Source: Flavobacterium sp. HJJ
GTDB taxonomy: Bacteria; Bacteroidota; Bacteroidia; Flavobacteriales; Flavobacteriaceae
Assembly (NCBI RefSeq): GCF_015351475.1
Contig: NZ_JADKPR010000012.1
Coordinates: 79,102 to 143,101 of the forward strand
Direction: 5' to 3'
DNA: 64,000 nucleotides
The notes below the pieces were generated by a model. It made no database searches. It saw nothing but the letters and a program-made list of their open reading frames with translations, and was not told where the DNA came from. The translations under genes and the position numbers were made by a program. This document shows, piece after piece, positions 1 through 7,812 of the stretch (its first letter is position 1; every line of letters begins with the position of its first letter).

Positions 1-762
1 GAAATTTACATTCAGGAATGTTCCAGAATAATGGATATTTCGGAACAGGTTCTGACAAGCACTTTGGCGCAGCTTGTGCAGAAAGATGTTGCCGAAGTTG
101 GGAAAAAAGTAAAGCAGGAACAAAAAGCTTTTGAGGTTGTAAAAAATGAAAATCCTGTCCAGACTGCCAAAGTGGATGTGCTCTATCGTCTGGAGCGCAA
201 AATAATTGAGATTCTTTTATTGTATGGGAATAAAACAGAAGAATTTGAAGATGTCTTTTTAAGAACAAATGAATCCGGTGAAATTGAAACTGTAACCGAG
301 ATGAAAGAATATAAGGTCTATCAAAGGATTTATCTGAGTCTGCAGGAAGATGAGGTGGAACTTGCCAATCCTTTATTCCGTGATATTTTTAATGATTTAA
401 TTCAATATTTTCTGCAGAATGAAAATCTGGAATTTGAAAAATATCTGATGCAGTTAAATTCTGATTTTGCTCAGGAAGTGACTGATATTTTAATGGAAGA
501 TGAAAGACTCGTGCTGCATAACTGGGTAGGACAGAATATTATTCCAAAAACTAAAAACGAAACCATTGGACAGTATGTGTCGGAAACTATTCTGACGATG
601 CGCTGGTATCTGGTAGATAAAATTATAGATGAATTAAAAAACTCTGTATCAAATGAACCAGGTTCAGATAATACAGAGTCAATGTCAATGGCGATGGATT
701 ACTACAAGCTAATTAATTCGTTTTCAAAAAAATTAGGAAGAGTAATGTCGCGCTACAGTTAA
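1..762 (+). CDS. dnaG: DNA primase DnaG, C-terminal part (5' end outside window)
   Basis: The frame is open from the first base, so this is the last 253 residues of a longer protein. DnaG makes the RNA primers for DNA replication. The visible part starts with a YIQECSRIMDISEQ stretch typical of the end of the primase core in Flavobacteria. It continues into a poorly conserved helical, acidic C-terminal domain, the part that in other bacteria contacts the replicative helicase. The zinc-binding and TOPRIM domains must lie upstream of the window. The stop codon overlaps by three bases the stop of the convergent response regulator gene, leaving no room for a terminator between them. The call rests on the C-terminal resemblance and on the usual flavobacterial order dnaG - regulator - nadE - gldB. 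Confidence 0.88.
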   Translation, partial: EIYIQECSRIMDISEQVLTSTLAQLVQKDVAEVGKKVKQEQKAFEVVKNENPVQTAKVDVLYRLERKIIEILLLYGNKTEEFEDVFLRTNESGEIETVTEMKEYKVYQRIYLSLQEDEVELANPLFRDIFNDLIQYFLQNENLEFEKYLMQLNSDFAQEVTDILMEDERLVLHNWVGQNIIPKTKNETIGQYVSETILTMRWYLVDKIIDELKNSVSNEPGSDNTESMSMAMDYYKLINSFSKKLGRVMSRYS

Positions 763-1388
763 ACGATTTCTAAAGTTTTAGCTTTGTTTACTAAATCTAC
801 TAGATTTGTAACGTTTAATTTAGTCAGCAATCGTAGTTTGTAAGTACTGATTGTTTTTTCGTTAAGCGATAAGATTTCAGCGATTTCATGGTTTTTCTTT
901 CCATCGCTCAAATAACGCAGTACTTCAACTTCACGATTGGAAAGTTTTCTGTACAAACGTTCGCTTTTGCTTTGTTTTGCAATTAAAGCAATGTTTTTCA
1001 TGACTGCTTCATTCATGATGATTTTACCTTGGTTCACTTTGATGATCGACTGACCCAAAGTTTCCAGTTTTTCGGTTTTGTGGACAAATCCAGAAACCCC
1101 TGCTTTAATAGCATTTGGAGCGTAAATCTGTTCCGAAAGACCGCTGTAAAAAATAATTTTTGTTTTTGGAAAATTTTTCAAAACCGATTTGATTTCGAAA
1201 ATACTTGAAAGGCCTTCAAGTTCCAGGTCCAACACTAGGACATCAATTTCTTTGCTAAGAAGGATGTCTTTTACCATAGCGAAATTTCCAACGTTTGCAA
1301 CGATTGAAATTTCAGAATGGTCTTTGAAGTACGATTTTATTCCAAAATGTACTACAGGATAGTTATCTGCTAAACAAACTTTAATCAT
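759..1388 (-). CDS. Response regulator, NarL/LuxR type
   Basis: This is a 209-residue two-domain DNA-binding response regulator. Residues 1-120 are a receiver domain with acidic D8, the likely phospho-acceptor D54 in a VLVLDLE strand, and the conserved lysine in GFVHKTE. The usual second acidic residue next to D8 is Asn (DN), a mild departure. Residues 145-205 are a LuxR-type HTH with the hallmark LSNREVEVLRYLSDGKKNHEIAEIL and NEKTISTYK segments. No sensor kinase is adjacent, so it is an orphan whose signal cannot be read from context. It is convergent with dnaG and lies downstream of nadE on the same strand, about 90 bases away. That gap is AT-rich and shows no clear terminator, so read-through from nadE is possible. 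Confidence 0.85.
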   Translation of the reverse strand: MIKVCLADNYPVVHFGIKSYFKDHSEISIVANVGNFAMVKDILLSKEIDVLVLDLELEGLSSIFEIKSVLKNFPKTKIIFYSGLSEQIYAPNAIKAGVSGFVHKTEKLETLGQSIIKVNQGKIIMNEAVMKNIALIAKQSKSERLYRKLSNREVEVLRYLSDGKKNHEIAEILSLNEKTISTYKLRLLTKLNVTNLVDLVNKAKTLEIV

Positions 1389-1476
1389 GGTATTTAGTTT
1401 TAGGATTGTTTTTGAAGATATAAAATTAAAAAAATATTTTACATAAGTCTAATTTTTCGGACAAATTATTTTTTTT

Positions 1477-2274
1477 TTAACAATTTATTATACAAACAGG
1501 TATTGGATTCATTTTATGCTGGTTATTTTTGTTAAGTTTTTTATAAATTTCGTAAACTGTTTTCTGACGTTCAGTGAAAGTTTCAGGGTCAGTTTCTGAA
1601 TCATTTGCGTCCATTGCCCATTCCAATTCATCGTAACTTGCGCCCAATTGATCTTCATCTGTTCGGTCGTCGCCAAATAATCCGTCTGTAGGAGAAGCAG
1701 ATAATATTGAGTCCGGAATTTTTAAATAAGCACCTAATTGATATACTTCGGATTTTACTAAATCGGCTATCGGACTCAAATCAACTCCGCCGTCCCCGTA
1801 TTTAGTGTAAAAGCCCACGCCAAAATCTTCTACTTTGTTTCCTGTTCCAGCTACCAGTAATCCATGGATACCGGCAAAATAGTACAAAGTGGTCATGCGT
1901 AAACGGGCACGTGTATTAGCAAGAGATAAATTTACAACAGCTTCATTACTAACAGTTGGAACCTCTTTTTTGAATGTTTCAAAAACTGAAGTTAAATCTG
2001 CAGCAGCGCTGGTCACATTTGGGAATCTGTTTTTTAATTGTGAAATATGTTCTCTGGCTCTTGAAACATGGCTTGGTGCCTGATGGATTGGCATTTCAAC
2101 GCATAATACTTTCAGTCCGGTCTGAGCGCAGAGTGTTGAGGTTACAGCTGAATCTACACCACCGGAAATTCCTATAACAAATCCATTAACTTTTGAATTT
2201 TCAGCATAGCTTTTTAGCCATTCGACAATATGTGTATTTACTTTTTCGATCTGAAGGGTTCTTTTTTTAGTCAT
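1477..2274 (-). CDS. nadE: NH3-dependent NAD+ synthetase
   Basis: The protein (265 aa) catalyses the last step of NAD biosynthesis: deamido-NAD+, ATP and ammonia give NAD+. The PP-loop ATP-pyrophosphatase motif SGGVDS is at about residues 37-42. The family segment GTGNKVEDFGVGFYTKYGDGGVDLSPIADL, which holds substrate-binding residues, is near residues 142-170. There is no nitrilase/glutaminase domain, so it should use free ammonia or an ammonia donor in trans. It is cytoplasmic. It is divergent from gldB across about 200 bases. This position between the response regulator and gldB matches the usual flavobacterial order. Confidence 0.95.
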   Translation of the reverse strand: MTKKRTLQIEKVNTHIVEWLKSYAENSKVNGFVIGISGGVDSAVTSTLCAQTGLKVLCVEMPIHQAPSHVSRAREHISQLKNRFPNVTSAAADLTSVFETFKKEVPTVSNEAVVNLSLANTRARLRMTTLYYFAGIHGLLVAGTGNKVEDFGVGFYTKYGDGGVDLSPIADLVKSEVYQLGAYLKIPDSILSASPTDGLFGDDRTDEDQLGASYDELEWAMDANDSETDPETFTERQKTVYEIYKKLNKNNQHKMNPIPVCIINC

Positions 2275-2303
2275 AATAGTTTAAGTTTTAAAAAGGAGGA
2301 ATG

Positions 2304-2311
2304 TATATTTG
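2304..2311 (+). promoter_or_regulatory. Candidate -7 element for gldB
   Basis: TATATTTG fits the Bacteroidota -7 consensus TAnnTTTG in the nadE/gldB divergent gap. No clear -33 TTTG is visible, and the implied leader of about 160 nt is long, so confidence is low. Confidence 0.3.
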
Positions 2312-2324
2312 CAAAAAAAAAAGC

Positions 2325-2358
2325 GTTACCATCTTTTTTTGGACTTCCTTATGGTAAC
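2325..2358. repeat. 8-bp perfect inverted repeat in the nadE/gldB gap
   Basis: GTTACCAT (2325-2332) and ATGGTAAC (2351-2358) are perfect inverted arms around an 18-base loop rich in T. It could be an operator for the divergent genes or a hairpin in the gldB leader. There is no T-tract after it, so it is not a standard terminator. Confidence 0.45.
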
Positions 2359-2477
2359 AAATTTAATAAAATAATAGAATTGAATAGAGGATGTTTGGTT
2401 TAGGTTGAAAAACCTCATGAAGATTTGTGAATTATTCTCTAAATACATCAGAAAACTGATAAATAAATAAAATAAGT

Positions 2478-3437
2478 ATGAAATTATTTCTCTTAACGAT
2501 AGTCTGCAGCCTGCTTTTGTTATCTTGTGATCAAAAAAGCAAAATTGAAAAGGCCATCGAAGAAACACCTGTTGAAACTATTAAGGTTGAGCGTTTTGAT
2601 AAAGAGTTTTTTGAAACCTCTCCAAAAGATTTGCCTAAATTAAAAAAGAAATATCCTTATTTTTTTTCGCCTCAGATTAATGATACTGTCTGGACCAATA
2701 AAATGACTGCTCCAATCTGGAAAGAAGTATATGCTGAAGTTGAAAAAAAATATCCAGCGTCTGAAGGGATTCAAAGCAGTATTGAAGCTTTGGTACAGCA
2801 TATGAAATATTATTTTCCAAAGACTAAAACGCCAAAAGTAATTACTTTAATTTCGGATATGGATTATAATAATAAAGCCATTTATGCCGATTCATTAATC
2901 ATAATTTCATTGGAACTATATTTAGGAAAAGAGCATAAATTCTACACTTTTCCAAAATATCTAAAGCAAAATTTTGAAGAAAGACAAATGATGCCGGACG
3001 TAGTGACTAGTTTTTCGCTTAGGAAAATAGTTCCTCCGACAGAGAAAAATCTGTTAGCACAGATGATTTATTTTGGTAAGGAACTTTATCTGAAGGATAT
3101 TCTGCTTCCGGAATATACAGATGCTGAAAAAATGGGATACACTCCAGAGCAGCTTGTCTGGTGCCAGGAAAATGAAAATTATATCTGGCGCTATTTTATT
3201 GAGAGGGAAATGCTTTACAGCGGTGACCAAAAGCTGATATCACGTTTTATTGACCCATCTCCATTTTCAAAATTTTATTTAGAAATTGATAATGATTCTC
3301 CCGGAAGAGTTGGTGCCTGGATAGGCTGGCAGATAGTTCGCTCGTATATGGAGAATAATAATGTTTCGGCAGACCAGTTGTTAAAAGCCAGTGCCAAAGA
3401 AATTTTTGAACAATCAAAATACAAACCCAAGAAATAA
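2478..3437 (+). CDS. gldB: Gliding motility lipoprotein GldB
   Basis: GldB (319 aa) is a cell-envelope lipoprotein needed for gliding motility in Flavobacterium johnsoniae. The N-terminus is a lipoprotein signal ending in the lipobox LLSC, with Cys at about residue 17. It is followed by a charged linker and the family segment VERFDKEFFE. The rest is a soluble helical domain of unknown biochemical activity. Length and N-terminal sequence match the family. The stop overlaps the gldC start by one base (TAATG), so the two are translationally coupled. The nadE-gldB-gldC order is the one known from Flavobacterium. The call is by family resemblance and synteny; whether this strain glides cannot be told from the window. 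Confidence 0.93.
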   Translation: MKLFLLTIVCSLLLLSCDQKSKIEKAIEETPVETIKVERFDKEFFETSPKDLPKLKKKYPYFFSPQINDTVWTNKMTAPIWKEVYAEVEKKYPASEGIQSSIEALVQHMKYYFPKTKTPKVITLISDMDYNNKAIYADSLIIISLELYLGKEHKFYTFPKYLKQNFEERQMMPDVVTSFSLRKIVPPTEKNLLAQMIYFGKELYLKDILLPEYTDAEKMGYTPEQLVWCQENENYIWRYFIEREMLYSGDQKLISRFIDPSPFSKFYLEIDNDSPGRVGAWIGWQIVRSYMENNNVSADQLLKASAKEIFEQSKYKPKK

Positions 3438-3772
3438 TGTCAGATAAAAATACCTCAGAAATTAAATTTTTAGTCGAATTAGACGAAAACCGTGTTCCGG
3501 AAAAACTTTTTTGGACAGCAGAAGACGGCGGAGTAAATCTCTCAGAATCGAAAGCCATTATGCTGAATGTTTGGGACAGCAAAGCCAAAGAAAGCATGCG
3601 TATCGATTTGTGGACAAAAGACATGCCTGTTGATGAAATGAAAATTTTCTTTCACCAGACACTGATGTCTATGGCTGAAACTTTCAGAAGAGCCACAAAT
3701 GATGAAAAGATGTCGGATACAATGCTTGACTTTTGTGATTATTTTGCAGAGAAATTAGAGTTGAAGCAATAG
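3437..3772 (+). CDS. gldC: Gliding motility protein GldC
   Basis: GldC (111 aa) is a small soluble protein encoded directly after GldB. In F. johnsoniae its loss gives a partial gliding defect. The sequence shows the family features: an N-terminal FLVELDENRVPEKLFWTAEDGG stretch, the LNVWDSKAKESMRIDLWTKDMPV core and a C-terminal FCDYFAEKLELKQ end. There is no signal peptide. It overlaps gldB by one base and is followed by a strong terminator. The last 80 or so bases of the gene are repeated, with a frameshift, about 750 bases downstream. Confidence 0.93.
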   Translation: MSDKNTSEIKFLVELDENRVPEKLFWTAEDGGVNLSESKAIMLNVWDSKAKESMRIDLWTKDMPVDEMKIFFHQTLMSMAETFRRATNDEKMSDTMLDFCDYFAEKLELKQ

Positions 3773-3777
3773 TTTTT
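3697..3777 (+). repeat. gldC 3' end, copy 1 of a direct repeat
   Basis: This stretch covers the last 25 or so codons of gldC, its stop and the first bases after it. It is repeated at 4449-4528 with only a few differences. It is the intact, in-frame copy. Confidence 0.85.
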
Positions 3778-3786
3778 AAAATAAAC

Positions 3787-3828
3787 AAAAAATCCCAAAG
3801 CAATGTAGTAATTGTTTTGGGATTTTTT
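3787..3828. terminator. Rho-independent terminator after gldC
   Basis: An 18-bp stem (3787-3804 with 3811-3828, one G-T pair) around loop GTAGTA, with flanking A and T tracts. It ends the gldB-gldC transcript. A related hairpin with the same CCCAAA/TTTGGG core follows the second gldC-end copy. Confidence 0.88.
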
Positions 3829-3875
3829 GTTTATTTAGTATCGATTCATTAGAATACAATTTACTAAAATTAAAA

Positions 3876-4406
3876 ATGGAAAAAATCTCAAAAATCATAT
3901 TAATAAACTTTCTATTTCTGTTCTCATTAAGTTGTGCATCTCAAAACAGTAATTATTTAACTTATAATGAATATGTAGGGATAAAAATAAATGGAATATC
4001 GCTTTTGGATATTTATAATACCAGAGGTAATAAAAAAGCTGTGAATGCACTTTTTAATAGAAATTTTAATTATGAATCGCTAACATTACCTGATTTATAT
4101 AAAAATTTTAAGGATAAAGGTTTGTATATTCAATTTCTTAAAAGCAGCATAGAATGTGATTATGAATTAGATAATTTAATGATTTTATCTTCAAATGAAA
4201 CTGTGGAAATAAAAGGCCATAAATTCAAATTAGGGGATTCAGTAATTAAATTGCAAAAATATTTTTTTAAAAATTCTAAGTCAGGAGATTTTATTTTTGA
4301 AATTAATCCTAGTAATAATATTTTCTTCAGTACTATGGAAAATTTTTTTCTAATAGTAATTGAGAATAATGTTATAACAAAGATTCAATACTTTATTAAC
4401 ACATAA
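3876..4406 (+). CDS. Putative lipoprotein, unrecognised
   Basis: I do not recognise this 176-residue protein. It starts with a lipoprotein signal, a hydrophobic stretch to residue 18 and the lipobox SLSC, so the mature protein should be lipid-anchored in the envelope. The body is rich in Asn, Lys, Ile and Tyr, has no obvious catalytic motif and looks like a small beta-rich domain. Its base composition is more AT-rich than its neighbours. It lies exactly between two copies of the gldC 3' end and two related terminators, so it seems to have been inserted or carried by a local duplication between gldC and engB. It is probably transcribed alone. Function is unknown. Confidence 0.7.
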   Translation: MEKISKIILINFLFLFSLSCASQNSNYLTYNEYVGIKINGISLLDIYNTRGNKKAVNALFNRNFNYESLTLPDLYKNFKDKGLYIQFLKSSIECDYELDNLMILSSNETVEIKGHKFKLGDSVIKLQKYFFKNSKSGDFIFEINPSNNIFFSTMENFFLIVIENNVITKIQYFINT

Positions 4407-4448
4407 ATAACATGATGTGTAAGGTGTATTATTTTTAAATGAGCAAAT

Positions 4449-4528
4449 AAATGACGGAAAAATGTCGGATACAATGCTGGTTTTTGTGATTATTTTGCGG
4501 AGAAATTAGAGTTGAAGCAATAGTTTTT
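4449..4528 (+). pseudogene. Relic copy of the gldC 3' end
   Basis: About 80 bases match 3697-3777 closely, including the stretch that encodes the last GldC residues and its TAG. One base is missing in the middle (CTTGAC in copy 1, CTGG in copy 2), which breaks the frame, and there is no start. It is a duplicated gene end, not a gene. Confidence 0.85.
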
Positions 4529-4538
4529 TGTAGCACAA

Positions 4539-4581
4539 AAAATATCCCAAAACAGAAAAAAAATCAGTTTTGGGATATTTT
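4539..4581. terminator. Bidirectional terminator between lipoprotein gene and engB
   Basis: A perfect 15-bp stem (4539-4553 with 4567-4581) around an A-rich loop, with the same core as the gldC terminator (ATCCCAAA/TTTGGGAT). It sits between convergent genes and can serve both the lipoprotein gene and engB. Confidence 0.85.
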
Positions 4582-4599
4582 GTATTTAAAAAGGAAGAT

Positions 4600-5220
4600 T
4601 TAAAACCCTGAATTATTCTTAAAAACTTCTTGGTTAACTTCGTCTATGTAATTTAGAAGTTCTTCTTTTCCGGTTGCTTCTGTTGATGAAGTTACGAAAT
4701 AGGGTGGCATTTCTGCCCAGTTGTTAGCAAACATCTGTTTTTTGTAGGCGGCAACATGAGAGTCAATTTTGGTTTTGCTGATTTTGTCGGCTTTGGTAAA
4801 AATAATGCAGAACGGAATTTCGCTTTCACCCATGTACGACATGAATTCAATATCTATTTTTTGTGCTTCGTGACGAATATCAATTAACACAAAAGCGCAG
4901 ACTAATTGTTGTCTTGTCTCAAAATAATCGGTAATGAACTCCTGAAAAATTGATTTGGTTTTCTTGGAAACTTTGGCATAGCCGTAACCTGGTAAATCAA
5001 CTAGAAACCAGCTGCTGTTAATCAAAAAATGATTGATAAGCTGTGTCTTGCCTGGTTTCCCTGAAGTTTTGGCCAAATTTTTGTTATTGGTCAGCATGTT
5101 GATCAATGAGGATTTTCCAACATTGGAACGGCCAATAAAAGCATATTCAGGTAAAAAATCCTTAGGACATTTACTTGCATCTGAGTTGCTTATTATGAAT
5201 TCGGCAGTATTGATTTTCAT
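4600..5220 (-). CDS. engB: Ribosome biogenesis GTPase YihA/YsxC (EngB)
   Basis: A TRAFAC-class GTPase (206 aa from the chosen start) that acts in assembly of the large ribosomal subunit. The G1 P-loop GRSNVGKSS is near residues 30-38. G3 is DLPGYGYAKV, the family signature, G4 is TKAD and G5 is SS/T near the end. I chose the ATG at 5220 (MKINTAEF) over an upstream ATG at 5274: family members begin this way, and the longer form would add 18 unrelated residues that overlap the hydrolase gene. It is 20 bases downstream of the alpha/beta hydrolase on the same strand and is probably co-transcribed with it. Confidence 0.95.
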   Translation of the reverse strand: MKINTAEFIISNSDASKCPKDFLPEYAFIGRSNVGKSSLINMLTNNKNLAKTSGKPGKTQLINHFLINSSWFLVDLPGYGYAKVSKKTKSIFQEFITDYFETRQQLVCAFVLIDIRHEAQKIDIEFMSYMGESEIPFCIIFTKADKISKTKIDSHVAAYKKQMFANNWAEMPPYFVTSSTEATGKEELLNYIDEVNQEVFKNNSGF

Positions 5221-5240
5221 TTTCGGAATATAAAATTCTG

Positions 5241-6014
5241 TTAGTGTTCGGCTAAATGGGTATGTGTAAGCCAATCTTCAAGATGTGCATTGAATTCCTC
5301 TGGCTGTTCCATCATGGCTGCGTGTCCGCATTTGTCAATCCAGTACAATGTTGAATTTGGTAATAATTTATGGAATTCTTCGGCTACATCTGGCGGTGTC
5401 ACTTGGTCATTTTCCCCCCATATAATACAGGTCTGCACATGCATTTTGGGTAAATCTTTAGCCATATTATGACGGATGGCACTTTTGGCAATAGTCAGGG
5501 TCTTAATCAGTTTTATACGGTCATTTACCGTAGCATATACTTCATCGATAAGTTCTGGAGTAGCTATTTTTGGATCATAAAATACATCTTCGGCTTTTTT
5601 CTTAATGTATTCATAATCACCTCTTTTTGGATAACTGTCACCCATTGCGCTTTCGTAAAGCCCTGAACTTCCTGTGATTACAAGTCCGGATACTTTTTCA
5701 GGAAACATTTTGGTATGGTATAAAGCAATATGCCCTCCAAGTGAATTTCCTAAAAGAATTACTCTGTCTAATTTTTTGTATGTAATAAAGTTTTTTACAT
5801 AGACAGCAAAACTTTTTACGTTTGTTTTTAATATGTTCTGAGTGTATATAGGTAAATCGGGAATGATAATTCTGTATCCTTTGTTAGAAAAATAATTTGC
5901 AACAGCATCAAAATTACTAAGTCCTCCCATTAAACCATGTAAGATGACAATTGGAATTCCTTCGCCCGCTTCGTAATATCCGTATTTGCCTTCTTTTTTG
6001 TAATATTTTTCCAT
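5241..6014 (-). CDS. Alpha/beta hydrolase
   Basis: A 257-residue soluble alpha/beta hydrolase fold protein with no signal peptide. The oxyanion-side motif HGLMGG is near residue 26. The nucleophile elbow is GNSLGG (Ser near 93). The acid is probably the Asp in GENDQVTPPD, and the histidine is in KCGHAAMMEQPEEF near the C-terminus, so a complete Ser-Asp-His triad is present. The substrate cannot be told; related proteins are esterases or C-C bond hydrolases. It lies upstream of engB on the same strand. Its own promoter element is probably at 6043-6050, back to back with the dcw promoter region. Confidence 0.88.
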   Translation of the reverse strand: MEKYYKKEGKYGYYEAGEGIPIVILHGLMGGLSNFDAVANYFSNKGYRIIIPDLPIYTQNILKTNVKSFAVYVKNFITYKKLDRVILLGNSLGGHIALYHTKMFPEKVSGLVITGSSGLYESAMGDSYPKRGDYEYIKKKAEDVFYDPKIATPELIDEVYATVNDRIKLIKTLTIAKSAIRHNMAKDLPKMHVQTCIIWGENDQVTPPDVAEEFHKLLPNSTLYWIDKCGHAAMMEQPEEFNAHLEDWLTHTHLAEH

Positions 6015-6290
6015 GTTTTAAAATAACAATTTCAATTTTTCACAAATATAGGGTTTAAAAAATTAAAAAGAATTTTGGAAGCTATTTTTTAACCTTTTAT
6101 TCTTAGATGAGTAAGGGATGTCTTTTGAGTGTCTTTTTCTTGCTTTTTTAACGGATATGAAATGTTTTTTTTAAGCTTTTAAGAATATGCTTCTCTAATC
6201 AAAAATAAGAGATTTTTAATAATTAATAGGCTTTCTTACAAATTATAGTTAAATCAGCTAATGTTCTGATTGTCTATAAACTAAGTGTTT

Positions 6291-6346
6291 CTGGTCGAAA
6301 GTGGTTAAACTTATTAACAAAGTGGTATAATGTGGTAAATTGTGGT
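6291..6346 (+). promoter_or_regulatory. Phased GTGGT repeats: probable MraZ operator
   Basis: GTGGT occurs at 6322, 6332 and 6342 with an exact 10-bp period. A further GTGGT is at 6301 and CTGGT at 6291, also 10 bp apart. MraZ of other bacteria binds direct TGGGN-type repeats separated by 5 bases, the same spacing as here. The sites abut the candidate mraZ promoter, so the simplest reading is autoregulation of the dcw cluster by MraZ. Confidence 0.72.
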
Positions 6347-6357
6347 AAAATTTTATA

Positions 6358-6365
6358 TATTTTTG
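6358..6365 (+). promoter_or_regulatory. Candidate -7 element of the dcw cluster
   Basis: TATTTTTG fits TAnnTTTG and lies 12 bases after the last GTGGT repeat. A TTG at 6340-6342 overlaps that repeat and could serve as the -33 element at slightly short spacing. The implied mRNA start is about 20 bases before the mraZ start codon. Confidence 0.5.
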
Positions 6366-6390
6366 CTTAATACAAATCAATACAATTCAC

Positions 6391-6864
6391 TTGGACACAA
6401 TTATAGGGACATATGAGTGTAAAGTTGATGCTAAAGGACGGGCTTTATTACCTGCTCCCCTAAAAAAGCAATTGGCTTCCTCGCTTCAAAACGGTTTTGT
6501 TTTGAAGCGTTCCGTTTTTCAGCCCTGTCTGGAATTGTATCCTATGGAAGAGTGGGATTTGATGATGAAAAAAATCAACAAACTTAATCGTTTTGTAAAA
6601 AAGAACAATGACTTTATACGCCGTTTTACAGCAGGAGTGAAGGTGGTGGAAATTGATGCGCTTGGCAGATTATTGGTTCCTAAAGACTTAGTGACTTTTG
6701 CCAGCATTGATAAAGATGTAGTTTTTTCTTCTGCAGTTAATATTGTGGAGATTTGGGATAAAGATTTGTATGAAAAATCAATCGATGGAGCAGATGTTGA
6801 TTTTGCTGATTTGGCCGAAGAAGTAATGGGTAATTTAAATGACGATGACAATGGAATATCATAA
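6391..6864 (+). CDS. mraZ: Transcriptional regulator MraZ
   Basis: MraZ (157 aa) is a DNA-binding protein of two AbrB-like swapped-hairpin domains and usually the first gene of the dcw cluster. Two family repeats are visible: GTYECKVDAKGRALLPAPLK at about residues 6-25 and VKVVEIDALGRLLVPKDLV at about residues 84-102. Each carries the conserved D-x-x-GR core. The start codon is TTG: the MDTIIGTYE beginning matches other flavobacterial MraZ proteins, and no in-frame ATG fits. It overlaps rsmH by 26 bases. The phased GTGGT repeats just upstream are its probable own operator. Confidence 0.94.
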   Translation: MDTIIGTYECKVDAKGRALLPAPLKKQLASSLQNGFVLKRSVFQPCLELYPMEEWDLMMKKINKLNRFVKKNNDFIRRFTAGVKVVEIDALGRLLVPKDLVTFASIDKDVVFSSAVNIVEIWDKDLYEKSIDGADVDFADLAEEVMGNLNDDDNGIS

Positions 6865-7750
6865 TCCAGTATTGCTTCATCCTACAGTGGATGGTTTGGG
6901 TATAAAACCTGACGGGATTTATGTAGATGTGACTTTTGGCGGCGGCGGTCATTCAAAAGAGATATTAAGAAGGCTGGGGCCTGATGGAAAATTGTTTGCT
7001 TTTGATCAGGATGAGGATGCTTTGGCAAATGCTTTGCCTGACGAAAGATTTACATTGATAAATGAGAATTTCAGATTTATAAAAAGGTTTTTGCGTTTTC
7101 ATGGCGTGAAAGAAGTAGATGGAATTTTGGGAGATTTAGGCGTTTCTTCTCATCAGTTTGATGTGGCCGAAAGAGGTTTTTCGACCCGCTTTGATGCTGG
7201 ACTGGATATGAGAATGAGTCAAAAGAATGACTTGAATGCGTATCGGGTGGTCAATGAATATGATGATGCCAATTTGCGAAGAGTATTCTTGGATTATGGT
7301 GAGTTGAAGAACGCACCAGCTTTGGCAAGAACAATTGTAGAGGCTAGAGAGCACCGTCCGATCAAAACAACTGAAGAATTGAAAGAGGTTTTGGCGAAAT
7401 ATCTGCCTGAAAGACTTAGAAATAAAATTTTGGCACAAATCTATCAGGCAATCCGGATTGAAGTAAATCAGGAAATGGATGTCTTGAAAGAATTTTTAGA
7501 ACAGTCTCTAGAGATTTTGAAACCGGGAGGAAGATTAAGCGTGATTTCCTATCATTCATTAGAAGATAGATTAGTAAAAAGATTCATAAAAAATGGAATG
7601 TTCGAAGGAGAACCTGAACGTGATTTTTATGGTAATTTTTCTGTTCCATTTAATACGATAGGAAAATTGATAGTTCCAGATAACGAAGAAATAAAATTGA
7701 ATAATAGAGCACGAAGCGCAAAACTGAGAATTGCAGAGAAAAAAGGGTGA
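6839..7750 (+). CDS. rsmH: 16S rRNA m4C1402 methyltransferase RsmH
   Basis: RsmH (MraW, 303 aa) N4-methylates cytosine 1402 of 16S rRNA using SAM. The start MTMTMEYHNPVLL matches family members; ATG at 6839 or the nearby ATG at 6851 are both possible. The SAM motif VDVTFGGGGHSKEIL is at about residues 28-42. Further family motifs are FDQDEDAL, GILGDLGVSSHQFD, FSTRFDAGLDMRM and the C-terminal ISYHSLEDRLVKRF. It overlaps the end of mraZ, so the two are translationally coupled. The roughly 100-base gap to ftsL is the first break in the operon and contains a 14-bp tandem repeat. Confidence 0.96.
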   Translation: MTMTMEYHNPVLLHPTVDGLGIKPDGIYVDVTFGGGGHSKEILRRLGPDGKLFAFDQDEDALANALPDERFTLINENFRFIKRFLRFHGVKEVDGILGDLGVSSHQFDVAERGFSTRFDAGLDMRMSQKNDLNAYRVVNEYDDANLRRVFLDYGELKNAPALARTIVEAREHRPIKTTEELKEVLAKYLPERLRNKILAQIYQAIRIEVNQEMDVLKEFLEQSLEILKPGGRLSVISYHSLEDRLVKRFIKNGMFEGEPERDFYGNFSVPFNTIGKLIVPDNEEIKLNNRARSAKLRIAEKKG

Positions 7751-7812
7751 GAAAGTTTAATTGTTTAAAATGATTTAAAAAGTTTAAAGAGGATGTGAAT
7801 TCTAGAGTTTGT

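Larger units (their letters stand above)
6015..6390. promoter_or_regulatory. Divergent regulatory region between hydrolase and dcw cluster
   Basis: A 376-base gap. Near the left end CAAATATA (6043-6050) is, read on the minus strand, a TAnnTTTG -7 element for the hydrolase. Near the right end are the phased GTGGT repeats and the mraZ promoter. The middle, about 6060-6280, is AT-rich and holds no gene or clear hairpin that I can see. Confidence 0.6.

Noticed and set aside
2326..2568. 80-residue frame on the minus strand across the nadE/gldB gap
   Set aside because: It overlaps the start of gldB and the inverted repeat, has no family resemblance and is explained by low GC content.
3247..3624. 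125-residue minus-strand frame inside gldB/gldC
   Set aside because: It is antisense to two well-supported coupled genes and has no recognisable domain.
4449..4528. A second gldC gene
   Set aside because: Only the 3' end is present, with a frameshift and no start.
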